This document shows positions 1 to 9,027 of a stretch of 64,000 nucleotides of DNA, one piece after another. Location of the stretch: the NCBI GenBank assembly GCA_002299885.1, contig DBOB01000004.1, positions 94,430-158,429 on the forward strand. The letters run 5' to 3'. The stretch's first letter is position 1; every line of letters begins with the position of its first letter. A model generated the notes under the pieces. The model was not told the DNA's origin. It ran no database searches and saw only the letters and a program-made list of their open reading frames with translations. The DNA comes from Sediminibacterium sp. UBA657. GTDB lineage: Bacteria; Bacteroidota; Bacteroidia; Chitinophagales; Chitinophagaceae. The translations under genes were made by a program, and so were the position numbers.

Positions 1-3
1 CTT

Positions 4-2070
4 ATGAAACAAAAGCACATTCCTAGAGATATTAGTTGGCTCAGTTTTAATGCTAGGGTATTACAAGAGGCAAATGATATTTCTGTCCCATTACAAGAAA
101 GAATAAGATTCTTAGGCATTTTCTCTAATAATTTAGATGAGTTTTTTAGAGTCCGCGTTGCGACTTTAAAAAGAATGGTGGAATTGATAGATAAAAAGAA
201 GGGTATAAATATTGATATCATCGATTCACCACAAGTTATTTTAGATGAGATCCAGAGGGTTGTTTTAAGACAGCAAAATGAATTTAGCAGAATCTGGCAG
301 AATATATTAAAAGAGTTGAAGGCGAACAAAATCTTGATAGTTGATAACAAGCAGCTCAATGCAGAACAAAAGGAATTTGTAAAAACCTACTTTGATAACG
401 AAGTAAGACATGACATTATCCCTTTAATGATTGAGAATCTACCTCAATTACCATATTTAAGAGACAAGAGCTTGTATTTAGCAATTGTTATGGGAAATAA
501 AAATGATGCTTACCAACAAAAATTTGCCTTAATCGAAGTACCGTCTAGGTCTGTGGGCAGATTCATCATTTTGCCATCTAAAGCTGGATTTACAACCATT
601 ATGCTATTAGAAGATTTAATTGAATTTAATTTACCAATCATCTTCTCTCATTTTAAATTCAATCAGTTTGATGCACATGTATTTAAAATTACAAAAGATG
701 CTGAGATTGATTTAGATCAGGAAGTAGGTTTGAATTTTATTGATAAAATTTCAAAAGGGATTAAAAACAGAAGAAAAGGAAAGCCAGTAAGATTTGTATA
801 TGAAAAGGATATGAATCCAGAAATGCTTGAATTTTTAATTAAGAAACTAGGTTTGAACCGAAAAAGTAGCATTATCCCAGGAGGTCATATTCATAATTTC
901 AGGCATTTTATGGATTTTCCAAATGTCATAAAAGAGCCCAATTATAACAGACCAAGGCCGTTCATCCATCCTGCGTTTAAGAAAAAAATCATGGTTTTTG
1001 ATTTGATCATGCAAAAGGATATCATGTTGCATTTCCCCTACCACGCTTACGATCCGGTGATAGATATGCTACGTGAAGCCGCGATGGATGATACTGTGAT
1101 CTCCATAAAAATCACCGCCTACCGTTTAGCATCCAATTCAAAAGTGATCAATGCCTTGATCAATGCTGCTAGAAACGGAAAGAAGGTGACGGTGTTTTTG
1201 GAATTAAAAGCAAGATTTGATGAAGAGGCAAATTTAGAGTGGAAAACCATCATGGAGGAAGAAGGCATTACCGTGCTTGTAGGTATACCGAATATGAAAG
1301 TGCATGCAAAACTATGTGTGATTCAGAAAAGGGTGAAAAATAAGTTAGTGCAGTATGGATTCATTAGCACAGGTAACTTAAATGAGAAGACTGCCAAAAT
1401 TTATGCAGATCATTGTTTGATGACCAAGAATGTGACTTTAATGAACGAGGCAAACAGAATATTCAATTACTTAGGAAATTGGCAATTAGGTGATAAGCCA
1501 ATTGTTAAAATGAGGAATTTGCTGATTTCACCAATTAATATGCGTTCTGCCTTATTAGATTTGATTGAAAATGAGATTCAAATTGCAAAAAAAGGTTATG
1601 TCGCTTCCATTACGGTCAAATTAAATTCATTGACGGATACTATTTTATTAGATGCTTTATATAAAGCAGTGAAAGCTGGTGTAAAAGTAAATTTAATCAT
1701 TAGAGGCATTCTAACACTTAAGAATGTGAATGAAAAAAATGCAGGTAAAATAAACGCCATAAGTATAGTAGATCAGTATTTAGAACACGCAAGAGTTATT
1801 ATTTTTAATAATAAAGGCAACCAAAAAGTGTATATCTCTAGTGCAGACTGGATGGTTAGGAACTTGGACCATAGAATCGAAGTTGCTGTTCCAATTGTTG
1901 ATCCAATCATTAAAAAAGAATTAATTGACATCATTCACATTCAATTAAAAGACAATCAGAAAGCAAGAATCTTGGATGGCGAATTAAGCAATAAATATGT
2001 ACCTTCGGCCAAAGCAACTCGATTCAAATCACAGGAGGAAACATACAAATTTTTAAAAGGTAAAAGATAA
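4..2070 (+). CDS. ppk1: Polyphosphate kinase 1
   Basis: A 688-residue protein of normal PPK1 length. It reversibly transfers the gamma phosphate of ATP to growing polyphosphate chains. The N-terminus (RDISWLSFNARVLQEA, then NNLDEFFRVRVA) is the typical PPK1 N and head domain. The two C-terminal phospholipase-D-like domains are visible: KVHAKLCVI contains the His (residue 434) matching the autophosphorylated histidine of E. coli PPK, and LEHARVIIF lies in the second domain. The start ATG follows three bases of window, so its promoter lies outside. A Ppx/GppA phosphatase follows after 6 bp, so synthesis and degradation of polyphosphate are probably co-transcribed. Family assignment is secure. 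Confidence 0.97.
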   Translation: MKQKHIPRDISWLSFNARVLQEANDISVPLQERIRFLGIFSNNLDEFFRVRVATLKRMVELIDKKKGINIDIIDSPQVILDEIQRVVLRQQNEFSRIWQNILKELKANKILIVDNKQLNAEQKEFVKTYFDNEVRHDIIPLMIENLPQLPYLRDKSLYLAIVMGNKNDAYQQKFALIEVPSRSVGRFIILPSKAGFTTIMLLEDLIEFNLPIIFSHFKFNQFDAHVFKITKDAEIDLDQEVGLNFIDKISKGIKNRRKGKPVRFVYEKDMNPEMLEFLIKKLGLNRKSSIIPGGHIHNFRHFMDFPNVIKEPNYNRPRPFIHPAFKKKIMVFDLIMQKDIMLHFPYHAYDPVIDMLREAAMDDTVISIKITAYRLASNSKVINALINAARNGKKVTVFLELKARFDEEANLEWKTIMEEEGITVLVGIPNMKVHAKLCVIQKRVKNKLVQYGFISTGNLNEKTAKIYADHCLMTKNVTLMNEANRIFNYLGNWQLGDKPIVKMRNLLISPINMRSALLDLIENEIQIAKKGYVASITVKLNSLTDTILLDALYKAVKAGVKVNLIIRGILTLKNVNEKNAGKINAISIVDQYLEHARVIIFNNKGNQKVYISSADWMVRNLDHRIEVAVPIVDPIIKKELIDIIHIQLKDNQKARILDGELSNKYVPSAKATRFKSQEETYKFLKGKR

Positions 2071-2076
2071 AATAAA

Positions 2077-2952
2077 TTGATTTTAGCAGCAATAGATATT
2101 GGCAGTAACGCTGCAAGGTTACTAATATGTGAGGTCGTTAAACTTGATAAAGAAGTTGAGTTTAATAAATTAAATCTAATTCGTATTCCACTTAGACTGG
2201 GCTTTGATGTATTTGAAAAAGGCTCTATTGGATTTAAGAAAAAAAAGATGCTCATAAATACCATTAATGCATTTAGCGCATTAATGAAAGTGTATGAAGT
2301 GGACCATTATATTGCTTGCGCAACGAGTGCTATGAGGGACGCTAGCAATTCAAAGGAAATCATCAGAGAAATTAAAGCAGAAACTGGTATAAAAGTAGAA
2401 GTCATATCAGGTGATTTAGAAGCTGAAATTATTTATGAAAACCATATCGCCGAACTATTAGACACAAATAAGAGCTATTTATACATTGACGTTGGTGGTG
2501 GTAGTACAGAAGTAACCCTATTTCACAAGTCTGCAGTCGCATTTCAAAAATCATTCAATATTGGTACTGTTCGTATTTTGACCAATAAAGTAGAAGATGC
2601 AACTTGGGAAGATCTAAAGCAAACATTAAAAGAGATTGGAAGAACCTACCCAAAATTAGTGGCCATTGGGTCTGGAGGCAATATTAATAAAATATACTCC
2701 ATGATCAATTCAAAGAATCTAAAGAGTATTCCTATAGAGGTGATTAGAGAATTTCATAGAGTTTTAGAACCAATGACTGTAGAAGAAAGAATGCACACTT
2801 ATCTTTTAAAGAGAGACAGGGCAGATGTAATTGTTCCTGCATTAAACATATATGCATATACCATGAAATGGGCCAATATTGATGAAATTCATGTACCAAA
2901 AATTGGCTTGGCAGACGGCTTAATCAATCACCTGTACGAACAAGTGAAATAA
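2077..2952 (+). CDS. ppx: Ppx/GppA family exopolyphosphatase
   Basis: A 291-residue member of the ASKHA-fold Ppx/GppA family, which releases phosphate from polyphosphate or hydrolyses pppGpp. The first phosphate-binding loop is AIDIGSNAARLLICE at the N-terminus and the second is YIDVGGGSTEVTLF near residue 135. The protein is the short single-module type common in Bacteroidota, without the C-terminal HD-like extension of E. coli PPX. The start codon is TTG, since ILAAIDIGSN must be at the N-terminus and no ATG lies nearby upstream. It sits 6 bp behind ppk1, which favours a role in polyphosphate turnover, although pppGpp hydrolysis cannot be excluded. Confidence 0.93.
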   Translation: MILAAIDIGSNAARLLICEVVKLDKEVEFNKLNLIRIPLRLGFDVFEKGSIGFKKKKMLINTINAFSALMKVYEVDHYIACATSAMRDASNSKEIIREIKAETGIKVEVISGDLEAEIIYENHIAELLDTNKSYLYIDVGGGSTEVTLFHKSAVAFQKSFNIGTVRILTNKVEDATWEDLKQTLKEIGRTYPKLVAIGSGGNINKIYSMINSKNLKSIPIEVIREFHRVLEPMTVEERMHTYLLKRDRADVIVPALNIYAYTMKWANIDEIHVPKIGLADGLINHLYEQVK

Positions 2953-2999
2953 TTTTGCTCCAGAATAATTTATAGTAAAAAGTTAAATGAAGTGTGTAA

Positions 3000-3413
3000 C
3001 TATAAAGATTTAAATGATTGGATCATCTCCATCGCAGTTACTGCAAACTCTTGACCTTTATTCATCTTATCAATAGCAGCTCGCTCGTAAGCTAATGCTT
3101 CATTCTGAGTGGTTAAAATTCCAAAGATAACCGGTGTTGTCTTTGTTGCTGCAATGGTTGAAAAGCCTTGGGTCACATATTGACAAACATATTCATAGTG
3201 ATCCGTATCGCCTTTAATAATCGCACCAATCACCACCACACAGTCATATTGCTTGGTCTCAATAATACGATTTGCAAACACCACCGTCTCGACTGCACCA
3301 GCGCATTCAAAAACTTTATAAGCTTCATTCTTAGCGTCTAATTCGTCTGTGCATCCAGCTAATAATAAATCTGTAATGTGGGCATTGAAATTTGCTTTGA
3401 TAATGGCGATCAT
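3000..3413 (-). CDS. ribH: 6,7-dimethyl-8-ribityllumazine synthase
   Basis: Lumazine synthase condenses the ribityl-aminopyrimidine with 3,4-dihydroxy-2-butanone 4-phosphate, the penultimate riboflavin step. GAIIKGDTDHYEYVCQYV corresponds to the conserved GxxIxGxTxHxxYV segment with the catalytic His, and GILTTQNEALAYERA is the usual C-terminal substrate-binding stretch. The open frame extends 9 codons further upstream into ribBA, but the ATG at 3413 (MIAIIKANFN) gives a normal N-terminus of about 137 residues. The gene is last in ribE-ribBA-ribH and begins 1 bp after the ribBA stop, so translation is probably coupled. The family identification is firm. The start choice is inference. Confidence 0.95.
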   Translation of the reverse strand: MIAIIKANFNAHITDLLLAGCTDELDAKNEAYKVFECAGAVETVVFANRIIETKQYDCVVVIGAIIKGDTDHYEYVCQYVTQGFSTIAATKTTPVIFGILTTQNEALAYERAAIDKMNKGQEFAVTAMEMIQSFKSL

Positions 3414-3414
3414 A

Positions 3415-4680
3415 CTATAAAGTAATTTTATGATTGGCAATACTTGCCTTGTCTTGTAAATATTTTTTATTTTGTTCCGTCACAAATGGTGGAACAATCA
3501 TTTGTTCAAATTGAAAACCTGCATTTTGAATGGCGGCTACTTTATCTGGATTGTTAGTGATAAAAGAAAAATCATCTACAGCTAATTGCTTCAAAATTGC
3601 AATCGCATCTTGATAGTTTCTGTCATCCTCTGGAAGCCCTAAACTCAAATTTGCTTGGAAAGTATTTTCACCCATATCCTGCAAATGATAAGCCGCTATC
3701 TTTTGACCAATACCAATGCCCCTACCTTCATGTCCTTTTAAATAAATTAAGTACCCGTGTTTATTTTTAGCAATCTGTTCTAAAGCATTATTTAATTGGG
3801 CTTTACAATCACAACGCACACTTCCAAAAACGTCTCCAGTTAAGCATTCACTATGAAAACGCACAATTGGTTTATTGGATTTTTCACTATCCATTAATAA
3901 CACAACATGTGATTCATTCGTGCTACTATTTTGAAAAACCAATGATTTAAATAATCCAAATTCAGTTGGTAGTTGCGCTTCTGAAATAAGCGCTATGCTT
4001 GCGTCAGAAATCTTAGTTGATTGATGCTGATAAATATCTTGTTTGACTGCATTTATTATTATATCTTTCGCAAAAGTTTTTCTGTACTCAATCAGCTGTT
4101 CAATACTGATCATTTTTACTTGATGTGTTTGTGCAAAATCAACTAAACCATTTCTTCTTAGCATATCTCCTTCCTCGTCCATGATTTCACAGATAATTGC
4201 AGCAGGTGCCAAATCTGTTAGTAAACATAAATCAACAGCAGCCTCAGTATGCCCTTTTCTTACCAACAACCCACCCTCTTTTGCTACCACCGGAAATAAG
4301 TGACCAGGTCTGATAAAATCAGTTGGTTTTGCAGAAGGATTGACCACTTGACGCGCTGTAATAGCTCTTTCTTTTGCAGAGATACCTGTAGTGATACCCA
4401 ATGCAGGGATTGCATCTATAGAATCATAAAATGCAGTATGAAAAGGATCGGCATGATTTGTATTCACCGGAGCTATGCCAATTTGCTTTGCAACAGATTG
4501 ATGCATGGCAATGCAAACCAAGCCTCTTGCATATTTTGCGCAAAAATTAATTTTTTCTTGCGTTGCAAAGCTTGCAGGGAAAACAATATCCCCTTCGTTT
4601 TCTCTGTCTTCATCATCTACCAATATAATTGGTTCACCTAATTTAAAAGCATTTAAAGCTTCCTGCACAGTATCAAACAT
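3415..4680 (-). CDS. ribBA: Bifunctional DHBP synthase / GTP cyclohydrolase II
   Basis: A 421-residue fusion supplying both branches entering riboflavin synthesis. Residues 1 to about 205 are the RibB domain, with the acidic VDDEDRENEGDIVFPA motif and RPGHLFPV, making dihydroxybutanone phosphate from ribulose 5-phosphate. The remainder is the RibA domain, with zinc ligands in SECLTGDVFGSVRCDC and the GTP-binding loop HEGRGIGIGQ. The ATG shares one base with the stop codon of ribE (TAATG), which indicates translational coupling. Both catalytic halves look intact, so the protein should be truly bifunctional. Confidence 0.97.
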   Translation of the reverse strand: MFDTVQEALNAFKLGEPIILVDDEDRENEGDIVFPASFATQEKINFCAKYARGLVCIAMHQSVAKQIGIAPVNTNHADPFHTAFYDSIDAIPALGITTGISAKERAITARQVVNPSAKPTDFIRPGHLFPVVAKEGGLLVRKGHTEAAVDLCLLTDLAPAAIICEIMDEEGDMLRRNGLVDFAQTHQVKMISIEQLIEYRKTFAKDIIINAVKQDIYQHQSTKISDASIALISEAQLPTEFGLFKSLVFQNSSTNESHVVLLMDSEKSNKPIVRFHSECLTGDVFGSVRCDCKAQLNNALEQIAKNKHGYLIYLKGHEGRGIGIGQKIAAYHLQDMGENTFQANLSLGLPEDDRNYQDAIAILKQLAVDDFSFITNNPDKVAAIQNAGFQFEQMIVPPFVTEQNKKYLQDKASIANHKITL

Positions 4681-5273
4681 TACACATTTCTTTTTAGAAG
4701 TAACTGTTCTGTATATTTTGCTAAAATATCAAATTCAATATTGACAATACTTTCAACCGAAAGTTGATTGATATTGGTCTTGTCTAGTGTGGTTGGAATA
4801 ATACAAAGATCAATCAGCTGATCACGCACCTCATTGATTGTTAGGCTTACTCCATTGATCGCAATAGACCCTTTATAAACAACATATTTTACAAATTGTT
4901 CAGGCACTTGAATGGTTAAAAACCAAGCAGTAGGGGTGATCTTGATTTCAGTGACTTTAGCAGTCGCATCCACATGGCCTAGTACATAATGACCCCCTAA
5001 GTAGCCGTTTGGTTGCATTGGTAATTCAGTATTCACAGTGTTCCCAACCTTATAATTTCTGATAGTTGTTTTTGCAATCGATTCTGTAGAAACAAAAAAA
5101 TACATATTATCCTGCTCTACTTTAGTCACAGTTAGACAAGCGCCATCTATCGCCACACTATCACCTAATTGAACAATGGCAGCAAAATCTGTCATAGTAA
5201 TAGCAAGTTCCCAACCCTCATCTGATGGAGTAATTGCATGTATTTTCCCTTTCTGTACAATGCCTGTAAACAT
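4680..5273 (-). CDS. ribE: Riboflavin synthase alpha subunit
   Basis: About 197 residues. It dismutates two molecules of 6,7-dimethyl-8-ribityllumazine into riboflavin. The characteristic N-terminus MFTGIVQKGKI fixes the start at 5273, although the frame is open 49 codons further into the divergent ribD gene. The duplicated lumazine-binding barrels are visible: the first half has DSVAIDGACLTVTKV and the second GSIAINGVSLTINEV, with GHYVLGHVDATAKV between them. It is first in the ribE-ribBA-ribH operon. The upstream gap to ribD is only 42 bp, too short to hold an FMN riboswitch. Confidence 0.96.
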   Translation of the reverse strand: MFTGIVQKGKIHAITPSDEGWELAITMTDFAAIVQLGDSVAIDGACLTVTKVEQDNMYFFVSTESIAKTTIRNYKVGNTVNTELPMQPNGYLGGHYVLGHVDATAKVTEIKITPTAWFLTIQVPEQFVKYVVYKGSIAINGVSLTINEVRDQLIDLCIIPTTLDKTNINQLSVESIVNIEFDILAKYTEQLLLKRNV

Positions 5274-5301
5274 ATGCGATAGTTTGAGTAATTTTGGAGT
5301 G

Positions 5302-5309
5302 CAAAGATA
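5302..5309 (-). promoter_or_regulatory. -7 box of the ribE-ribBA-ribH promoter
   Basis: Read on the minus strand the bases are TATCTTTG, an exact match to the Bacteroidota -7 consensus TAnnTTTG, 28 bp before the ribE ATG. A TTG lies about 22 bp further upstream, inside the 5' end of ribD, and could be the -33 element. The placement supports a short leader for the riboflavin operon. This is motif matching only. Confidence 0.55.
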
Positions 5310-5315
5310 ACCCTT

Positions 5316-6416
5316 ATGACGCAGAAGGAGGCAATAGAATACACTATAAATTTGGCTAAAAAAGCCAATGAAAATGAAATTAGGCCTAACCCTTTTGTAG
5401 GTGCAGTAATAGTAGACCATGAGGATCAGCTAATTGGAGAGGGATACCATCAAAAACTTGGCGGACCCCATGCCGAAGTGTACGCTATAGAGCAAGCCCT
5501 AGAAAAAACAACAGACCTTAGTCGGGCCACTCTTTTTGTTAGCTTAGAGCCTTGCTCGCACTTTGGGAAAACACCCCCTTGTGTAGATTTAATCATTCAA
5601 CATAAAATCAAAAAAGTAGTTATTGCGAGTTTAGACCCCAATCCCAAAGTAGCAAGTGTTGCAAAACTAATGGAACACGGTATTGAAGTGGAAGTGGTGA
5701 ATGATCTATCAGCTACTTTATTGAACGCTCGATTTTTTACCAATCAAATAAAAAATCGTCCCCACTATATTTTAAAATTAGCTTCTACCATTGATGGTAA
5801 AATTGCAGACTATGAAAAAAATAGTCAATGGATTAGTAATGCAGCATCAAGACAATTTGTACACGATCATTTAAGAGCGAATGTGGATGCAATCATGACA
5901 TCCTACAAAACAGTGATTCAAGATCAAGCAAGCTTAACCATTAGAAAAACTGGAGGAGCTATTCAAGAAACCAATGTGCTTGTTATTGATAAAAATTTAG
6001 ACTTACTTGAAAAGCAATATGAAAGTTTGCCTATTTTTTATCCCCGTACAAACACAAAAATTATATTTATTACCGCTAATCCTCCAAGTATTCAGTTGCC
6101 AGAAAATATAGAATGCATCAATGGAACATTTAATGAGCAAGGGCTTGTGTTTTCATCCATCTCGGCTAAATTACTTGAACTAGGATTTTATAAAATTTTA
6201 ACAGAAGCCGGAAGCCAATTGAATTCAAGCATGATTCAACAAAACATAGCAGATGAATTGTATTGGTTTATAGCGCCTTCTATTTTAAATGATGTGAATG
6301 CACATTCAATGCTTGGATTAGATGAATTCCGTGGATTAGATAAAAAGGTGCAATTGTCTTTAATTGAAACGAAGTTAATTGATGGAGACGTTTTATTACA
6401 CTACCGTTTTGATTAA
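5316..6416 (+). CDS. ribD: Bifunctional riboflavin deaminase / reductase RibD
   Basis: A 366-residue two-domain enzyme performing the second and third steps after GTP cyclohydrolase II. The N-terminal cytidine-deaminase-like domain has the zinc site GGPHAEVYAIEQA and EPCSHFGKTPPCVD. The C-terminal reductase domain begins near residue 145 (LKLASTIDGKIAD) and uses NAD(P)H. The ATG at 5316 gives the usual RibD start, with RPNPFVGAVIV at residues 23-33. It is transcribed away from ribE-ribBA-ribH across 42 bp, so together the window encodes the riboflavin pathway apart from a dedicated phosphatase. Confidence 0.96.
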   Translation: MTQKEAIEYTINLAKKANENEIRPNPFVGAVIVDHEDQLIGEGYHQKLGGPHAEVYAIEQALEKTTDLSRATLFVSLEPCSHFGKTPPCVDLIIQHKIKKVVIASLDPNPKVASVAKLMEHGIEVEVVNDLSATLLNARFFTNQIKNRPHYILKLASTIDGKIADYEKNSQWISNAASRQFVHDHLRANVDAIMTSYKTVIQDQASLTIRKTGGAIQETNVLVIDKNLDLLEKQYESLPIFYPRTNTKIIFITANPPSIQLPENIECINGTFNEQGLVFSSISAKLLELGFYKILTEAGSQLNSSMIQQNIADELYWFIAPSILNDVNAHSMLGLDEFRGLDKKVQLSLIETKLIDGDVLLHYRFD

Positions 6417-6467
6417 AATAGTATAGATTAGATAGGATTAGTCTTAATGAGAGCTGATAAACTTAAA

Positions 6468-8036
6468 TTATATTTTTTCTAAATCTACATTAAAAAAGAC
6501 GCCTTTATTTTCGGTTTGCGACAAAGCATCTTTGAATAAGATCATTCCAACTTGACAAAGCACATTGTTTTCCCAATCTTCTAGTGTCCAATTTGTTAAT
6601 ATACTAGCTTCATCGTATACCTTCGTCAATTCATTTAAACCAGTTTTTAATCCTGCAGTGGTTTTTTCAATTCCAGCATAATTTGATAAAGTATGCTGCA
6701 CGAATGCACGATCAATTTTTTTAATTGAAATTGGATTGAAATTAAAATTCAAGTTTGGCAATAGGCCCTCTTCCTTCAAGGCTTCAATCATTTTGGATGC
6801 ACCCCATTTTGCAAAGACAATCCCTTCAATCAATGAGTTAGATGCTAATCTATTAGCACCATGTAAACCAGTAGAAGCTACTTCGCCAATGGCATAAAGC
6901 GCATCAACACCAAGGGCTTTCCCAAATGTATCCACTTGAATACCACCGCAAGCATAATGCTCAACCGGTATGACTGGAATCCATTGTTTGCTTATGTCTA
7001 TCCCTAATTTCTGCGAACAAGCGAGTTGAATATTTGGAAAATGTTGTTGTATAGTAGATCTACTAAGAACAGTCGCGTCCAGAAAAACATGTTGTATGGT
7101 ACTTTTTTTAATCTCACTCATAATAGCCCTTGAAACAATATCTCTTGGAGCTAAAGAAGCCCTAGTATCGTATTGAGGCATAAAATCTACCCCTTGTTCA
7201 TTTCTTAAGATAGCACCTGCCCCTCTTAATGCTTCAGTAATTAAATAAGTGCTGCTTTGATTGGATTCATATAAACCAGTTGGATGAAATTGAACGAATG
7301 AAAGGTCTTTTATTCTTGCGCCAAGTTGGTTTGCAAAAAATATACCGTCTCCTGTTGCAATAGATTGGTTGGTTGTTTTTGCATAGACCATACCAAGTCC
7401 CCCAGTGGCCAAGACCAAATGCTTGCAATGCATTTGGATTGAATTTTCAGGCGTTAAGTTGATATAAGAGGGGTCTACTCCATTGTTATGAATCGCTTGA
7501 ATATGAAATATGCTTTCATGGTCCTTTTCTATTTGTACGATGGCCAAATTTTCTTTACAAATAATACATGGAAACTGATTTACTCTATGCATTAATGTTG
7601 CTTGTAAAGTATTTCCTGTCATATCTGCCTTATGCCAAATTCTTGAAAATTGGTGTCCCCCTTCTTTCACTAAATCATAAGTCCCATCCTCCTTTTTATC
7701 TAAGTCAATTCCCCAACGAATTAAATCTTGCATTGCTTCGGGAGCAGCTTCAATCACCTTACGAACAATTTGTAAATCATTTTGTTCAGCACCGGCATCT
7801 AATGTGTCTTCAATATGCGCTTCAAAACTATCTTCATTGGATGCAACAGCAGCAATGCCACCTTGAGCCCAACTCGTATTGGTATCTGACGCACCTGCTT
7901 TGGATGCCAATAAAATAGAAATTGGTTGATTCTTTGAAGCTGCAGCTTCTGCTAAATAAATTGCAGTAGCAAGTCCAGCAACACCAGTGCCTATAATTAC
8001 AACATCATAACAGGTAGAATTAGATTGCATCTGCAT
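6468..8036 (-). CDS. nadB: L-aspartate oxidase
   Basis: A 522-residue flavoprotein oxidising L-aspartate to iminoaspartate, the first step of de novo NAD synthesis. The FAD dinucleotide fold is VVIIGTGVAGLATAIYLAE at the N-terminus. Characteristic segments are TNTSWAQGGIAAV, FVQFHPTGLY and the flavin-binding GEVASTGLHGANRLASNSL. The C-terminal helical domain is present but short and poorly conserved, as in other Bacteroidota. Its ATG overlaps the nadA stop by one base, so it is the last gene of the nadC-nadA-nadB string. Confidence 0.95.
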   Translation of the reverse strand: MQMQSNSTCYDVVIIGTGVAGLATAIYLAEAAASKNQPISILLASKAGASDTNTSWAQGGIAAVASNEDSFEAHIEDTLDAGAEQNDLQIVRKVIEAAPEAMQDLIRWGIDLDKKEDGTYDLVKEGGHQFSRIWHKADMTGNTLQATLMHRVNQFPCIICKENLAIVQIEKDHESIFHIQAIHNNGVDPSYINLTPENSIQMHCKHLVLATGGLGMVYAKTTNQSIATGDGIFFANQLGARIKDLSFVQFHPTGLYESNQSSTYLITEALRGAGAILRNEQGVDFMPQYDTRASLAPRDIVSRAIMSEIKKSTIQHVFLDATVLSRSTIQQHFPNIQLACSQKLGIDISKQWIPVIPVEHYACGGIQVDTFGKALGVDALYAIGEVASTGLHGANRLASNSLIEGIVFAKWGASKMIEALKEEGLLPNLNFNFNPISIKKIDRAFVQHTLSNYAGIEKTTAGLKTGLNELTKVYDEASILTNWTLEDWENNVLCQVGMILFKDALSQTENKGVFFNVDLEKI

Positions 8037-9022
8037 TAAATAGATAACATATTTTGAAGTGCTCTCAACGCACCATCCTGAACATGAGGATCAATCGTTA
8101 CTGTTGGCAATTCATATTCTAATGCATTGTATAATTTCTCCAAGGTATTCATTTTCATATATGGGCATTCAGCACAAGCACAGGTATTGTTTTCAAAGGA
8201 TGGCGCTGGTATAATTAATTTGCCAGGAGCCGCTTCTCTCATTTTAAATAAAATACCCGCTTCTGTAGCCACAATAAAACATTGGTGATCGGATTTGCTT
8301 ACATAATCTATTAAAGCTTTTGTAGATCCAATGAAAGCTGCTTTTTCCAAAATAGAACTTGGACATTCTGGATGTGCTATCAACATGGCTTCTGGTCGCA
8401 GTGCCATTAATTGTGCAAGTTTTTCATCCGATATATTCACATGCACCATACATGCACCTTCCCAGATATGCATTTTTCTGCCCGTTACTTTTTCTACATA
8501 TCTTCCTAGGTTGGCATCAGGAGCAAAAATAATTTCTTTATCAAGCGGGATTGCTTTTACCACATCCACCGCATTGGAAGAAGTACAAATATAATCACTC
8601 ATCGATTTTACTGCCGCGGTACAATTGATATAACTTACTACAACCGCATTTGGATGCAAAGCCTTGAACGCCCTAAAATCAGCCTCTGGCGCAGCATCCG
8701 CTAAAGAACAGCCTGCATGTAAGTCTGGTAAAATCACTTTTGCATTTGGATTTAAAATCTTAGCAGTCTCAGCCATAAAGTGTACGCCACAAAAAACAAT
8801 CATAGAAGCATTGACTTTTTGTGAGTACTGCGCTAATGCATAACTATCGCCAACAAAATCGGCAATCGCTTGAATTTCATCTGCTACATAATAATGCGCT
8901 AGTATAACCGCATTTTTTTGCGTCTTTAAAAGCTGAATGGCTTTTACTAAATCCACTCCTTCTGGTAATGGCCTATCTAAAAATCCAACTTTAACTACTT
9001 CTTCTTCTAAGGTCATATACAT
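8036..9022 (-). CDS. nadA: Quinolinate synthase A
   Basis: A 328-residue iron-sulfur enzyme condensing iminoaspartate with dihydroxyacetone phosphate to quinolinate. The three conserved cluster cysteines lie in HAGCSLADA, WEGACMVHV and CAECPYMKMN, matching the E. coli NadA segments. NAVILAHYYV near residue 37 and VATEAGILFKM are further family signatures. ATGs at 9022 and 9016 are equally possible starts. The gene is placed between nadC (6 bp away) and nadB (1 bp overlap), which suggests NadA and NadB are made in balanced amounts to channel unstable iminoaspartate. Confidence 0.97.
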   Translation of the reverse strand: MYMTLEEEVVKVGFLDRPLPEGVDLVKAIQLLKTQKNAVILAHYYVADEIQAIADFVGDSYALAQYSQKVNASMIVFCGVHFMAETAKILNPNAKVILPDLHAGCSLADAAPEADFRAFKALHPNAVVVSYINCTAAVKSMSDYICTSSNAVDVVKAIPLDKEIIFAPDANLGRYVEKVTGRKMHIWEGACMVHVNISDEKLAQLMALRPEAMLIAHPECPSSILEKAAFIGSTKALIDYVSKSDHQCFIVATEAGILFKMREAAPGKLIIPAPSFENNTCACAECPYMKMNTLEKLYNALEYELPTVTIDPHVQDGALRALQNMLSI

Positions 9023-9027
9023 TGAAA

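Noticed and set aside
4300..4744. Open frames on the plus strand opposite ribBA and ribE
   Set aside because: Both domains of RibBA and the RibE C-terminus are intact on the other strand, and the antisense products have no recognisable features.
5274..5315. FMN riboswitch before ribE or ribD
   Set aside because: The gap is only 42 bp, and no conserved riboswitch stems are seen. There is no space for the aptamer.
7568..7918. A 116-codon open frame antisense to nadB
   Set aside because: The nadB reading frame is certain. The antisense product has low complexity and no start context.
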